Below the pieces are notes generated by a model. It had not been told where the DNA came from and made no database searches. It worked only from the letters and a program-made list of their open reading frames with translations. Shown piece by piece: positions 1-9,641 of a stretch of DNA of 64,000 bases; the first letter of the stretch is position 1, and the number at the start of each line of letters is the position of its first letter. The DNA comes from Insolitispirillum peregrinum (lineage in GTDB: Bacteria; Pseudomonadota; Alphaproteobacteria; Rhodospirillales; Rhodospirillaceae). The position numbers were made by a program, and so were the translations under genes. The stretch lies in assembly GCF_042665255.1 (NCBI RefSeq), contig NZ_JBHTCD010000001.1; one strand, given 5' to 3'.

Positions 1-382
1 ACAGACGGCCGAAGACCTGCCAGACAAGGACAGTGACCGGGAACGGCAGGATCAGGGGCAGCGCTTCCTGCTCGACCTGTCGCTGTCCCGCCTTGGGGAC
101 TTGCAGTTCGATGGTCTGTACAAGGGGAAAAGTCGCCAGTTTGATCTGATCATCCGCACGCGCGACACCCTGCCCGCACCCATCCGTCAGACCATTCAGA
201 CCTTGTTCGCCCAATCATCCCAGGCTCTGCGTTTGAGTGGCGGCGTATCATTTCGGGTGACCAGCGACTTCGCCGGCCCGACCGCAGGCGAAGTCGCACA
301 GGGGGGGATGGGAACCCGTGCCGCCAATGAGTTGGAAACCGCAACCGTCTCGGCTCTGCCCTCAGGCGGCCTGACAGCCTGA
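1..382 (+). CDS. C-terminal fragment of a FliK-like protein
   Basis: The reading frame is open from the first complete codon at base 2 to the stop at 380-382, so the 5' part lies outside the window. The visible 126 residues begin with an acidic, charged linker. A compact segment follows (RFLLDLSLSRLGDLQFDGLY, then FDLIIRTRDTLP) resembling the C-terminal globular part of flagellar hook-length control proteins (FliK family): alternating hydrophobic strands, then a helix ending in a strand. The tail after about residue 95 is low-complexity, rich in Gly, Ala and Thr. The flagellar role is inferred from this resemblance and from flagellin genes 10 kb away. It could also be an unrelated conserved protein. 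Confidence 0.45.
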   Translation, partial: QTAEDLPDKDSDRERQDQGQRFLLDLSLSRLGDLQFDGLYKGKSRQFDLIIRTRDTLPAPIRQTIQTLFAQSSQALRLSGGVSFRVTSDFAGPTAGEVAQGGMGTRAANELETATVSALPSGGLTA

Positions 383-404
383 GGGCTTCCGCGTGTAGAA
401 CAAA

Positions 405-590
405 AAGATCATGGAGCGCTGCTCCAAACCTCGCCGGGGCCTCAGGCTCCGAGCGGTTCAGGCCGCAGCTTGCACTGATTCCACCAACTGTCGTGTCCTG
501 TGACGTGAGGCACACTCACAGCTCTCATTCCCTGATTTTTCATAGTGGTTTTGCGCAAAACCGGAACCGCGTTTGCGCACAATGCCCTAA
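405..590. repeat. Composite intergenic repeat, copy R1 (diverged, truncated long form)
   Basis: This copy has the GC-rich core beginning with the palindrome tggagcgctgctcca near 412-427. The right inverted end, aactgtcgtgtcctgtg, is at 485-501, and the terminal module gttttgcgcaaaaccgg is at 547-563. The left inverted end is not recognisable. The last bases, aatgcccta, contain the TAG stop codon (on the minus strand) of the response regulator that ends at 587. Confidence 0.7.
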
Positions 591-1009
591 TTCAGCGGCG
601 GCAGCTTGACCAGCGAGCACCAGAAATCTTCAATTCCCTTCACCACGTCAATGAAGCGGTCAAAGTCGACCGGCTTGACGATGTAGCAATTGGCATGAAG
701 TTCATAAGAGCGGTTGATATCGCTTTCTGCCTGCGAGGTGGTCAGCACGATCACCGGAATACGGCACAGGGCGGGATCGTCCTTGATCTCGGCCAACACC
801 TCGCGCCCGTCTTTGCGGGGGAGATTCAGGTCGAGCAGCACCAGATGGGGACGCGGCACGGCTTCGTAAGCTCCCTGCCGACGTAAAAACGACAGGGCCT
901 CGATACCATCCTGTACGACATGCAAGCGTGTCGGCACCGAACCTTCCTTGAAAGCTTCGGCAGCCAGGCGGGCATCCCCAGGATTATCTTCTACGAGCAG
1001 GATATCCAT
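587..1009 (-). CDS. Single-domain response regulator (Rcp1-like receiver)
   Basis: This 140-residue protein is a stand-alone receiver domain. It opens with MDILLVEDNPGDARLA (acidic pocket E-D), has the phosphoacceptor Asp in HLVLLDLNLPRKDG, the switch Thr in VIVLTTSQAE and the Lys in CYIVKPVD. The longer 60-80-loop spacing is typical of Rcp1-type regulators that partner phytochrome-like kinases. The ATG at 1009 is chosen because the receiver fold begins there; an upstream extension gives implausible residues. It has no output domain, so it is probably a phosphorelay intermediate or acts by protein contact. It lies downstream of two hybrid kinases on the same strand, 240 bp after the nearer one. 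Its stop codon lies in the edge of repeat R1. Confidence 0.85.
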   Translation of the reverse strand: MDILLVEDNPGDARLAAEAFKEGSVPTRLHVVQDGIEALSFLRRQGAYEAVPRPHLVLLDLNLPRKDGREVLAEIKDDPALCRIPVIVLTTSQAESDINRSYELHANCYIVKPVDFDRFIDVVKGIEDFWCSLVKLPPLN

Positions 1010-1249
1010 AACCACACGAGGCCCTATCCTAATCATGCCGGAGCGCCAACTGCCCAGACAAGCCATTATGACCATAATTGCCACAGACACAACGCAAAGC
1101 GCAAGAGAAGACAATGTTTTATGAGCATCCAGACGAATATTTCCCGTCGGGCAGATCACAGGCCATGGTACCAATGCACCAGCCCCAAACGCCCGGCACA
1201 TTGAAAAGCACACAAACGACATCTTGTTTAAACGTATATTTTGCGCCAC

Positions 1250-3715
1250 TCATGAAACAGGAAACAACTCCCTTAAAACCTGAACGCTCTGCTCAAAAGA
1301 CTTCTGACACCGGGAATAAACTTCACCGCTGGAAACGACGTCATGGCGAGACAGATAGTCCTCGACTTCCTCGGCATCGACCAGCAACTGCCCCAGGCCA
1401 AAGCTTTTGGCCATGGTGCCAATCTGATGAGCGGCCTGCTGTGCCAGAATGATTTCCGTCTCGGAGAAATTTGTATCACGTCGGTCAAACAAAGAGCCCA
1501 TCAGAGCGAAGTGCTCCCGGCCCTGAGCCACAAAATCACCGAGAAGGGAAGAAAGAAAATCCTGCCCCAAATCACGCTGTAGCCTGTTCAAGGTTTCTTT
1601 TTGTATTTTCAATATCTCGGTCAACTGGACATCGGTCCTTGGTGCAGGCAAACCCACATCACTCTTCGCAGGATGCCGGGCGCTGAGAACCTGATCAATG
1701 GTGCCATACAGCGCCTGCATGGTCAGCGGTTTGGCCAGAAAGGCATCCATACCGGCATCAAGGCAAACCCGGGCGTCCTCCATCATCACGTTGGCGGTCA
1801 GGGCAATGATCGGCACGCGCCCCAGCTCGCCCCCCAAAGCCCGGATCGCAGACGTTGCCTGCAAGCCATCCATGCGAGGCATCTGAACATCCATCAGGAT
1901 GACATCAAAGCGCTGACGGCTGGCCCGTTCAACGCCCTCGTATCCGTCATGGGCCAGAACAACCTGATAGTCGCGCTTGAGCAAAAAGCTGCAAACCACC
2001 TTCTGGTTTACCAGATTATCTTCGACCAGCAGGATGGTCAGAGGGCCGGAGGCCCGCGAAACGGGCGGAGCCACCGACAGGGGCGGTTGTGACGGCACGG
2101 CCACCGACGGCAGCCGAATGGTTTCGTGCGACACCCCCAACGGCACACAGAACCAGAATGCACTCCCCCGCCCGACCACACTGTCAACGCCAATCTCGCC
2201 CTTCATCAAGCTGACCAGACGGCGGCAGATCGTCAGCCCCAGTCCACGACCACCATAAATCCGTTCACCGTCGCCCATTGTCACCGCCGGAGCATCGGCA
2301 AAAAGACGGGACAGAACGGCCGGAGCAATTCCCGGACCAGAGTCTGTCACCGTAAAGCGGACCTGCGCGTTCCCGGTCGCATCCCATCCGGCATCATCGA
2401 CGCTGAGCAAAATGTTGCCCTGATGACTGAACTTGATGGCATTGGACAACAGGTTCAGCAACACCTGCCGCAGACGACGGGCATCGCCCGTCACGGTTCT
2501 GGGCAGGGCCTTGGACAGACGCAAACTGACACGCAGCCCCTTTTCCTGTGCCCGCGACGACATCAGGCCAATGACCCCTTCGATGGTGCGACGGACGTCA
2601 AAGGGTTGCTGCTCGAGCTTGACCTGACCGGCCTCCAGCTTGGACAAATCAAAGATATCATCCAGAATGGCCACCAGCGCTTCGCCAGAGTAAGCAATCG
2701 TCTCCGCCCAGTCCTGCTGTCGGGCATCCAGAGCAGAGTCCAGCAAAAGACGGACCATGCCCAGTATCCCCACCATCGGCGTGCGGATTTCGTGGCTCAG
2801 CATGGCCAAAAGCTCGCTTTTCGCCTGCGCCAACGCTTGCGGCCCTTCGGGCGGCCTGGTCGCCGGGATGGACAGCGGCGCAGGGATGGCTGCCGGGGCG
2901 GCGACCGTACCGTCTTCCTGTATCCAGAACAGCAGGGCTGACTGATCATTCCATCTCGTGAGATTGCAGGTTTGCACCACCCGAATGCCAACCCCATCGG
3001 ATCGCACCAGCTCGACCGACTGCCCGTCTCCTCCCTCGCCCCGGATCACTCCTGCGGCCTGCGCCTGATATTGATCCGGATCCCGATAAAAGCGGCTCAG
3101 CAGCCCCCCCTCACTGGTCGCCATCCCGAGGATGCTCCGCAACCGGGCATTCGTGAACAGGAATGTCCCGTCCGGGCTGACCACCGCCACCCCCATCGGA
3201 CTGGCAGCCAGGATCGCGCGCTGCTGATCCTCATTGGCCCGCAACCGGGCCTCAATCTGCTTGCGGCTGATGGCATGGGACAAAGCCCGGTGGAGCTGGG
3301 CGCCAGCCAGACTGCCTTTGATCAGGTAGTCCTGGGCACCGACAGACACCGCCGCCAAGCCAGTTTCATCGTCATCAATCCCGGTCAGCACCACCACCGG
3401 CAATCGCGGTGCCGCAGCGACAAACCGCTGCACCGTTTCGATCCCCCGGCAATCGGGTAATCCCATGTCCAGCAATGCAGCATCGAACACCTGCCGCCCC
3501 AGAACCAGCAAGGCCTCGGCCAGCGTTTCGACAATCGTAACCTGATAGGGCAAAGAGGTGGGGGCGCTCGCCAATGCAACCTGCGCCAGCCGGGCATCAC
3601 CGGCATTATCATCGACGACCAAAATCCGGCACGGTGCGTGCTCTGGCGGCTGCGAGCCAGTAGCCCGCGGCAGAGCAGAAGAAACCAGAGGATCGGAAAA
3701 TGGCGGGCGCATCAT
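1250..3715 (-). CDS. Soluble hybrid histidine kinase REC-PAS-HisKA-HATPase-REC-HPt
   Basis: The 821-residue protein has no membrane segment. Domains in order are: receiver (about 29-145, ILVVDDNAGDARLAQ, DMGLPDCRG); PAS (about 160-260); HisKA with the phospho-His in LSHEIRTPMVGILG (about 300-365); HATPase with GPGIAP and GGRGLGLTICRRL (about 410-525); second receiver (about 570-690, ILMDVQMPRMDG); and a C-terminal HPt-like helical bundle containing AAHQIGTMAKSFG. The HPt motif keeps His but lacks the usual Lys-Gly after it, so phosphotransfer there is doubtful. The ATG at 3715 is preferred: GGAGAG lies upstream and a longer start would run into the previous gene. It sits 143 bp after another hybrid kinase and probably works with it. 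Confidence 0.88.
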   Translation of the reverse strand: MMRPPFSDPLVSSALPRATGSQPPEHAPCRILVVDDNAGDARLAQVALASAPTSLPYQVTIVETLAEALLVLGRQVFDAALLDMGLPDCRGIETVQRFVAAAPRLPVVVLTGIDDDETGLAAVSVGAQDYLIKGSLAGAQLHRALSHAISRKQIEARLRANEDQQRAILAASPMGVAVVSPDGTFLFTNARLRSILGMATSEGGLLSRFYRDPDQYQAQAAGVIRGEGGDGQSVELVRSDGVGIRVVQTCNLTRWNDQSALLFWIQEDGTVAAPAAIPAPLSIPATRPPEGPQALAQAKSELLAMLSHEIRTPMVGILGMVRLLLDSALDARQQDWAETIAYSGEALVAILDDIFDLSKLEAGQVKLEQQPFDVRRTIEGVIGLMSSRAQEKGLRVSLRLSKALPRTVTGDARRLRQVLLNLLSNAIKFSHQGNILLSVDDAGWDATGNAQVRFTVTDSGPGIAPAVLSRLFADAPAVTMGDGERIYGGRGLGLTICRRLVSLMKGEIGVDSVVGRGSAFWFCVPLGVSHETIRLPSVAVPSQPPLSVAPPVSRASGPLTILLVEDNLVNQKVVCSFLLKRDYQVVLAHDGYEGVERASRQRFDVILMDVQMPRMDGLQATSAIRALGGELGRVPIIALTANVMMEDARVCLDAGMDAFLAKPLTMQALYGTIDQVLSARHPAKSDVGLPAPRTDVQLTEILKIQKETLNRLQRDLGQDFLSSLLGDFVAQGREHFALMGSLFDRRDTNFSETEIILAQQAAHQIGTMAKSFGLGQLLVDAEEVEDYLSRHDVVSSGEVYSRCQKSFEQSVQVLRELFPVS

Positions 3716-3858
3716 TGTTGAACGGTACTCTCCATGTCTTGCAACCAGTGTCTTGCGACCCGTGTTTTGCGGCAAAACACTCCACGGAACCTCGTCCTCG
3801 CCACACAGGACTGGAAGCACAAGGAGAGGCATAAGCCATCCTAGCGAACTGTTACGAA

Positions 3859-6582
3859 TTATTCCGCACGCACCGGCACAGTTTTGTCTGTTGAGCCAAG
3901 AAAGCCTTGATTCATGCAACTTTTCCGCAGCTGCTCGACTTCGCGCAAAATGGTTGCCAGACGCTCTTCCAGCGACAGTTCATCCCGCAAGGCATCGCCT
4001 TCCCGTTCTGCCCGCGCCGCGAATTCCAGGCCGCGCAGAATGTCAACCAGCGCCTGAAAGCCAAACAGCATCGCGTTGCCCTTTGCCTGATGGGCAACCC
4101 TTTCCAGCGCCAGAATATCATTCTTCTCCAGCGCCTCCACCAACTGAGCCGTTTCATTGTCCAGATGGGCAAAAAAGGATGGCAGCAGCGGTAACAACTC
4201 CGGCTCCAGCACCGGAACCGGGATGTCTTCGTTAAACAACGCCTGCACCGCAGACGCTGCACCGGCATCCGGGGTATTTTCCAGCATCGGCAGATAGGTT
4301 TTCAGCAAGGCAATCAGGGACTCCTTGCGCATCGGCTTGACCAGATAGTCATCACAGCCCGCCTCCAGCGCCCTCTCCTGATCGTCTTTCAAAGCCGTTG
4401 CCGACAGGGCGATGATCGGGCAATGGGGGCGTCTGGCGAACTCTTCGCATTCCCGCATCGCCTCGGCGGCGGCAAAGCCGTCCATCACCGGCATCTGGAT
4501 ATCCAGAAAAACCAGCGCATAGGCCCCGTCAGCGAACTTCTCAACCGCTTCGGCACCATTGGCCGCCGTGTTGACCCGCAGCCCCAGACTGTGCAGCATG
4601 TCCCCGATCACCAGCCGGTTCAGGTCGCTGTCATCGACCACCAGCACTTCGCTGTCGGCAAAGCGATAGCCTTCGTGCGGACGACGGGTTGCCGGTGGAG
4701 CATGCTCGACAGCCCCCGAAGACACGCCTTCTTCCAGAGGCAACACCACAAAGAACGTGCTGCCCCGGCCCAGACGGCTCACCACCCAGATCCGGCCCTG
4801 CATCAAGTCGACCAGCCGCTGGCTGATGGCCAGACCCAGCCCGGTTCCACCATGCCGCCGTGATGGTGATGCATCTGCCTGCGCGAACGGCTCGAAAATA
4901 TGCGACAGCTTGTCGTCGGCAATGCCAATGCCGGTATCTTCGACGGCAATCTTTAACAGCGTCCGGCCATCTGCGGCCGTTCCGTCCCGATCAATGCAGA
5001 CTTCCACATAGCCTGTTTCGGTAAACTTGACCGCATTCCCCAGCAAATTGGCCAGAACCTGACGGGTATGCCGCACATCGCCGGTCCACAATCGCGGCAG
5101 GCTGTCCGACACCCGGGCAACCAGCCTGACCCCCTGCGCCTCGGCCCGGGCGCGGAAAATATCCATCACCCCGCCCAGCATTTTGCGCAGGTCGAAAACA
5201 ATCCGCTCGCTTTCCAGCTTGTTGGCTTCGATCTTGGAGAAATCCAGAATATCGTTCAACAGGTCAGACAAATGCTCGCCCGCACGATCCAGCGCCCCGA
5301 CGTACTCGCGCTGTTTTTCGGTCAGGCCGGTCGTTTTCAGCAGGTCGATCAAGCCGATAATGCCACTCATTGGCGTGCGGATTTCATGGCTCATCACCGC
5401 CAGAAAGTCCGTCTTTGCGCGCCCCATCGCCTCGGCCTGCTCTTTGGCGATGCGGAGCGTCTCGCGCACCTTCATTTGCTCGGTGGCATCCTGTGCGGAC
5501 AAGACAATGCTTTCAGCACCGATCTCCGAAACCAGCGCACGTCCGTGAATGTGCATCGACCGCCATTCACCACTGATATGGCGAAGCTGGACATCCCGAC
5601 TGGCAACCCGCTGGTTGTCCTGCAGCAAGGCGGCGAAATCAGCCATCAACCCGACCAGATCGTCCGGGTGCACAATATCGCTGATATTGCGACCGATCAG
5701 GGCATCCCGCCGAACCCCCAGCAAACGCTCGGTGGACGGACTGTGGAAGGAAATCTGGCCTCGCCGGTCAACGACGGCAATCAGGTCGGAAACGTTATCG
5801 ATCAGGTTCTGGAAATGCTGTTCACGCTGGCTGAGATCGGCCACCAGCCGCCGGTTCTGCTCATCCTGCATCAACGCCTTGCGCAAGGCGCGATACAGGC
5901 GGCACGCCAGACAGGACAACAGCAGGGTGACGCCAATCACGGCCCCGGCGATCTCTGGCGCATGTGCCCCCCCTTGCGACAGGACACGCGCGGCCAACAG
6001 CCCCCCGGCAGGCATCACGAATGCCCACGCGGCCACAATGATCGCCGCCTGACTGGAGGCAGCCACCGCCATCAGGCCAAGCAGGGCGACCAGATAGACA
6101 ATCGCCCCCTGATCAACCGGTACGACATAAGAAAACCAGGTTCCTCCACCCCACACCACACCTTGCAGGGCTGACAAAGCCACAAAGCACCACCGCCAGC
6201 CACGGGGGTTCACATCACGATCACCAGACGCCCCAAAAGCCGTCACGGCCACCCCCAACGCCAGGGTCAGCAGTAAAGAAGCTCCGGCCCACACGGCAAG
6301 CGATGACCACGCCACCCGGCTTCCCATCGACAAGGCCACAAGAACGGTGGCGATGACGGTTGCCCCGGCGATCAGCCAGCGCCCCCCGCCCAGATAAACA
6401 TGATTCAACTGGCTCCCCAAGTCGATCGGGACATACCCCTGCACACACCCTGCATGGTCCGGGTGTTCTGGTGCAAGCCCTCGGCCTTTCGTGGGAAACA
6501 GTCTGCCAACCCCGTTCACGTTGCTCACCCTCACCGGCCCCCGTAATCCAATCGGACTATACGCAGGCAGAGGAGCAGACAA
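3859..6582 (-). CDS. Membrane-bound hybrid histidine kinase TM-PAS-HisKA-HATPase-REC-HPt
   Basis: Up to 907 residues. About six hydrophobic segments between residues 70 and 245 form a membrane sensor region of unknown ligand. Then come PAS (about 255-375), HisKA with MSHEIRTPMSGIIG (about 390-455), HATPase with DTGIGI and GGTGLGLAISQRL, a receiver with VFLDIQMPVMDG (about 645-765), and an HPt with the intact motif AHQAKGNAMLFG. The start is uncertain: no ATG precedes the first membrane segment. The longest frame begins at a TTG (6582) without a clear ribosome-binding site, and GTG codons around residues 17-25 are alternatives. The intact HPt suggests relay to another receiver, possibly the neighbours downstream. 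Confidence 0.85.
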   Translation of the reverse strand: MSAPLPAYSPIGLRGPVRVSNVNGVGRLFPTKGRGLAPEHPDHAGCVQGYVPIDLGSQLNHVYLGGGRWLIAGATVIATVLVALSMGSRVAWSSLAVWAGASLLLTLALGVAVTAFGASGDRDVNPRGWRWCFVALSALQGVVWGGGTWFSYVVPVDQGAIVYLVALLGLMAVAASSQAAIIVAAWAFVMPAGGLLAARVLSQGGAHAPEIAGAVIGVTLLLSCLACRLYRALRKALMQDEQNRRLVADLSQREQHFQNLIDNVSDLIAVVDRRGQISFHSPSTERLLGVRRDALIGRNISDIVHPDDLVGLMADFAALLQDNQRVASRDVQLRHISGEWRSMHIHGRALVSEIGAESIVLSAQDATEQMKVRETLRIAKEQAEAMGRAKTDFLAVMSHEIRTPMSGIIGLIDLLKTTGLTEKQREYVGALDRAGEHLSDLLNDILDFSKIEANKLESERIVFDLRKMLGGVMDIFRARAEAQGVRLVARVSDSLPRLWTGDVRHTRQVLANLLGNAVKFTETGYVEVCIDRDGTAADGRTLLKIAVEDTGIGIADDKLSHIFEPFAQADASPSRRHGGTGLGLAISQRLVDLMQGRIWVVSRLGRGSTFFVVLPLEEGVSSGAVEHAPPATRRPHEGYRFADSEVLVVDDSDLNRLVIGDMLHSLGLRVNTAANGAEAVEKFADGAYALVFLDIQMPVMDGFAAAEAMRECEEFARRPHCPIIALSATALKDDQERALEAGCDDYLVKPMRKESLIALLKTYLPMLENTPDAGAASAVQALFNEDIPVPVLEPELLPLLPSFFAHLDNETAQLVEALEKNDILALERVAHQAKGNAMLFGFQALVDILRGLEFAARAEREGDALRDELSLEERLATILREVEQLRKSCMNQGFLGSTDKTVPVRAE

Positions 6583-6740
6583 AAGAGCATATCAGACAAC
6601 CGGTAAAAATATGTCCCGGCAGAGGCACACCCCATCACACGGCAAGATATCCATAAGTATTTCCCGCTATCCGGTCACGGGACCTTTCTGGTGCGAGCGC
6701 AAATGCCTCGGCACCGGGCATGCCATGATTGACTTTCCCT

Positions 6741-7175
6741 TCAGTCATCGCCCCCTACACCGGGCCGCCCGCGCAATCCTTTTGTGACAGAGCGCTGCCC
6801 TTTGGCAGACAGACGCCGCTGGCGGGATGCAAATGTCGGCTTGGTCGGGTGACGGGATACCGGCACGATACAGGCCTGCCGGATCAGGGCGATCAATCGT
6901 TCAAGGGCTTCCTGCCGGTTCAGGTCCTGACTGCGGTGCGTTTGCGCACACAAGACCAGAACGCCATCCCGGGTCAACCGTTTGCCTGCCAGCACCAGCA
7001 ACCTCTGCCGCACCGCGTCCGGCAGGGATGGGGAATGACGAACATCAAAACGCAACTGCACCGCCGAAGAGACCTTGTTGACATTCTGCCCACCCGGCCC
7101 GGAGGCCCGAATGAAGGTTTCTTCCAGCTCGTTTTCATCCAGCATGATGCGCGGCGTCACATAAATCGCCACCAC
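6741..7175 (-). CDS. arfB: Peptidyl-tRNA hydrolase ArfB (ribosome rescue)
   Basis: ArfB frees stalled ribosomes by hydrolysing peptidyl-tRNA in the A site. This 144-residue protein has the catalytic motif RASGPGGQNVNKVSSAV near residues 21-37. It also has the basic tail expected to enter the mRNA channel (KPTFASRQRRLSAKGQRS). The length matches the family (about 140) if translation starts at the GTG at 7175 (or the adjacent GTG at 7172), directly after AAGGAGAGACG. The upstream in-frame ATG at 7256 would add 27 unusual residues. It stands alone, facing away from the ABC gene at 7439. Confidence 0.93.
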   Translation of the reverse strand: MVAIYVTPRIMLDENELEETFIRASGPGGQNVNKVSSAVQLRFDVRHSPSLPDAVRQRLLVLAGKRLTRDGVLVLCAQTHRSQDLNRQEALERLIALIRQACIVPVSRHPTKPTFASRQRRLSAKGQRSVTKGLRGRPGVGGDD

Positions 7176-7438
7176 CGTCTCTCCTTCCTTGCGGGTGCCA
7201 TCAGAAGATCTTACAGCACGAATGGAAATGGCTGGAAAAAAAACCGTCTTTTCCATACTTTAAAAGGGTAATACCCGGAGTATCGTGCGACAGGCGAACC
7301 TCACGTTTCGCACCGGCGATGCAGCCGGTCAAAAAGTCAGACCATCACCCCTGACGCATGTTCAGGGCGCGCTGGTCTGGAGTTTGCCTGCTACAAGCCC
7401 CCTCGCAAGTTGGCTCGAACCATCAGGGGCGTTAGGAA

Positions 7439-9313
7439 ATGTCCATGGATCGCGACCCGCCGTCCCATACCACCACCCCGGAGCCCCCTCCGCATCCCGC
7501 CGATGAGGCATCACACTGGGGGGACGCCGACCATGACCCTGCACCGGCAGGCAACAGCAGCGCAGGCCATCCCATGCAAAGCTGGCGGGTGTTTTTTCGC
7601 CAGTTCGTCACCCTGGCAGGCCCATACTGGAATTCCCGCGAAAAATGGCATGCCTGGGGCATGACCGCCGCCCTGATCACCCTGACCGGGGCACAGGTGG
7701 GGGTACCCGTGGCCCTGAACCTGTGGAATGAACGCCTGTTTGACGCTCTGGAACAGCGGATGTTCGGGGAGTTCCTGACCCTGATCGGCGTTCTTGCGAT
7801 CATTGTTGTTGCCAATGTCACCATCGTCACCACCCATTTACGCGTCAAACGGCGGTTGCAGGTCAGTTGGCGGCGCTGGCTGACCCGCCGGATGATCAAT
7901 GAGTGGATGGCATCCGGCAGGCATTATCAGGTGACCCAAATCCCCGGCGAGCATGACAACCCCGACGGTCGCATTGCCGAGGACATTCGCATCACCACCG
8001 AATACGCCATTGATCTGGCCCATTCCCTGCTCTATTCCGCCATGTTGCTGGTCAGCTTTACCCACATTCTGTGGACGCTGTCCGGCCCGCCGGAAGTCCA
8101 TCTGAACGGCCACGAGCTGTACCTGCCCGGACATCTGGTCTGGGTGGCAATGGTTTATGCCGCACTGGGCACCACCGTGGCCGTCCTGCTGGGCCGCCCG
8201 CTGGTCCGCGCCGTCAACAGACGCCAGACCGCCGAAGCCGATTTCCGCTTTGGTCTGGTTCACGCCCGCGAGAATTCTCTGGCCATTGCCCTGTTGCGGG
8301 GCGAAGCCGGAGAGCGCCGTCACTTTGTCGAGCTGTTCCGGGGAGCAAAAGGTGCCTGGGATCGGCAGACCATCGCGCTCTCCAATATCTTTCTGTTCGT
8401 CTCCAGCTGGGCCGTCCTGTCACAGGTTTTCCCGATCCTGATCGCAGCCCCCCGCTACATTGCCGGAGCCATCTCGCTGGGGGGCCTGATGCAGACGGCA
8501 CAGGCATTCCAGCAAATGGCCGCCGCCCTTTCCTGGCCCATCGACAACCTGGCCAAAGTGGCAGAATGGCGAGCATCGGTTGAGCGTGTGCAAGGGCTCC
8601 ACGAGGCCCTGGATGCCGTCGCCCGCAAGCGGGGCCAGGCCAGCAGCGAGGGTGAACCGCCCATGATCACAACCGCCCGCAATGACACGCCACACCTGTC
8701 GTTTCGCTCCCTTGCGGTCAACAACCCGGACAGCAGCCCTGTCTTGCTGCCCTTTGACTGCGACATCCACTATGGCGAGCGCGTGCTGATCACCGGAGAT
8801 TCCGGGGCGGCGGTCAAGCTGTTCAAGGTCGTTGCCGGACTATGGCCATGGGGGAACGGCACCGTTGCCCTGCCGGTCGATGGCACCATTTTTTTCATGA
8901 CCCAGCGCCCCTATTTGCCGCTTGGCAGCCTGCGCGATACGGTTTGCTATCCGGGGCTGCCCACTCCGGTCGATGATCAGCACTTGCAGGCCATTTTGCA
9001 GCGCGTCGGCCTCGGCGCCCTCGGGAAACGCCTGGACGAGACAGAAAACTGGGAACAGGTTCTTGCCAGTGGGGAACAACAACGCCTTGGCTTTGCGCGG
9101 CTTTTACTGCATCGCCCGCAGTGGATCTTCATTCAGGAAGCAACCGACTCCCTGTCCCAGCAAAGTGAAATCCGCATGATGGAACTTTTGCTGGAGGAAT
9201 TCCCGCAAGCCACCATCATCACCATTGGCAACCACGATGGCCTGAAGGCATTCCATCAGCGCCATATCCTGCTGAATCGGGTGAATGGCTTCGCGGTTGT
9301 CGAATTTCAATAG
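7439..9313 (+). CDS. SbmA/BacA-like ABC transporter, fused permease-ATPase with degenerate nucleotide site
   Basis: The 624-residue protein has a Pro-rich cytoplasmic start (1-50), then a membrane domain of the SbmA/BacA/YddA type with several long hydrophobic helices (about 70-370), and a nucleotide-binding domain (about 430-620). The ABC signature is intact (LASGEQQRLGFAR). Walker A reads GDSGAAVKLF, so the Gly-Lys-Ser/Thr of GxSGxGKST is missing. Walker B ends WIFIQEAT with Gln in place of Asp, although the catalytic Glu remains. The H-loop reads TIGNHDGL, with Asn at the usual His position. Family members move peptides or very-long-chain fatty acids. This copy may use ATP poorly or not at all. 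ATG at 7439 follows TTAGGAA. Confidence 0.85.
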   Translation: MSMDRDPPSHTTTPEPPPHPADEASHWGDADHDPAPAGNSSAGHPMQSWRVFFRQFVTLAGPYWNSREKWHAWGMTAALITLTGAQVGVPVALNLWNERLFDALEQRMFGEFLTLIGVLAIIVVANVTIVTTHLRVKRRLQVSWRRWLTRRMINEWMASGRHYQVTQIPGEHDNPDGRIAEDIRITTEYAIDLAHSLLYSAMLLVSFTHILWTLSGPPEVHLNGHELYLPGHLVWVAMVYAALGTTVAVLLGRPLVRAVNRRQTAEADFRFGLVHARENSLAIALLRGEAGERRHFVELFRGAKGAWDRQTIALSNIFLFVSSWAVLSQVFPILIAAPRYIAGAISLGGLMQTAQAFQQMAAALSWPIDNLAKVAEWRASVERVQGLHEALDAVARKRGQASSEGEPPMITTARNDTPHLSFRSLAVNNPDSSPVLLPFDCDIHYGERVLITGDSGAAVKLFKVVAGLWPWGNGTVALPVDGTIFFMTQRPYLPLGSLRDTVCYPGLPTPVDDQHLQAILQRVGLGALGKRLDETENWEQVLASGEQQRLGFARLLLHRPQWIFIQEATDSLSQQSEIRMMELLLEEFPQATIITIGNHDGLKAFHQRHILLNRVNGFAVVEFQ

Positions 9314-9641
9314 CCGCTGCCAACTCAGACGCCCGAAACAATGTCATCACGAACCATCAAGAATTCTGCAGTCCCCTGTCAAGCATGCCGCAATAGTTTC
9401 CACAGGCCATCACGATGGCCTGAATTACAGGATGTAGACACTCATTTGATCCTGGAGACTATTCAAAAGCCATCCCTTTGGACATAATCGGGGCAAATGG
9501 ACCTTTAGTATCACAATCTGTCCATTTTTCCTGTAATGCTCCATCCTTTGGCCTGATGCATTGAAGAATGTTTTCCCGTAAAATAGCCGGGAAGAAACCT
9601 GTATCCCACACGACCACCCCCACACGATGGAATCCTGTCCC
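9314..9641. other. Intergenic stretch, no gene seen
   Basis: This 328-bp gap separates the ABC gene from the hemerythrin gene. It holds a short perfect inverted repeat at 9402-9421 (caggccatc-ac-gatggcctg) without a following T-run, which is at best a weak terminator. The short frames in it have poor composition and no family resemblance. The hemerythrin promoter must lie in the AT-richer right half. Confidence 0.5.

Noticed and set aside
383..586. An open frame of about 120 codons on the minus strand across repeat R1
   Set aside because: It runs through repeat DNA shared with other intergenic copies and is broken in them, so it is not a gene.
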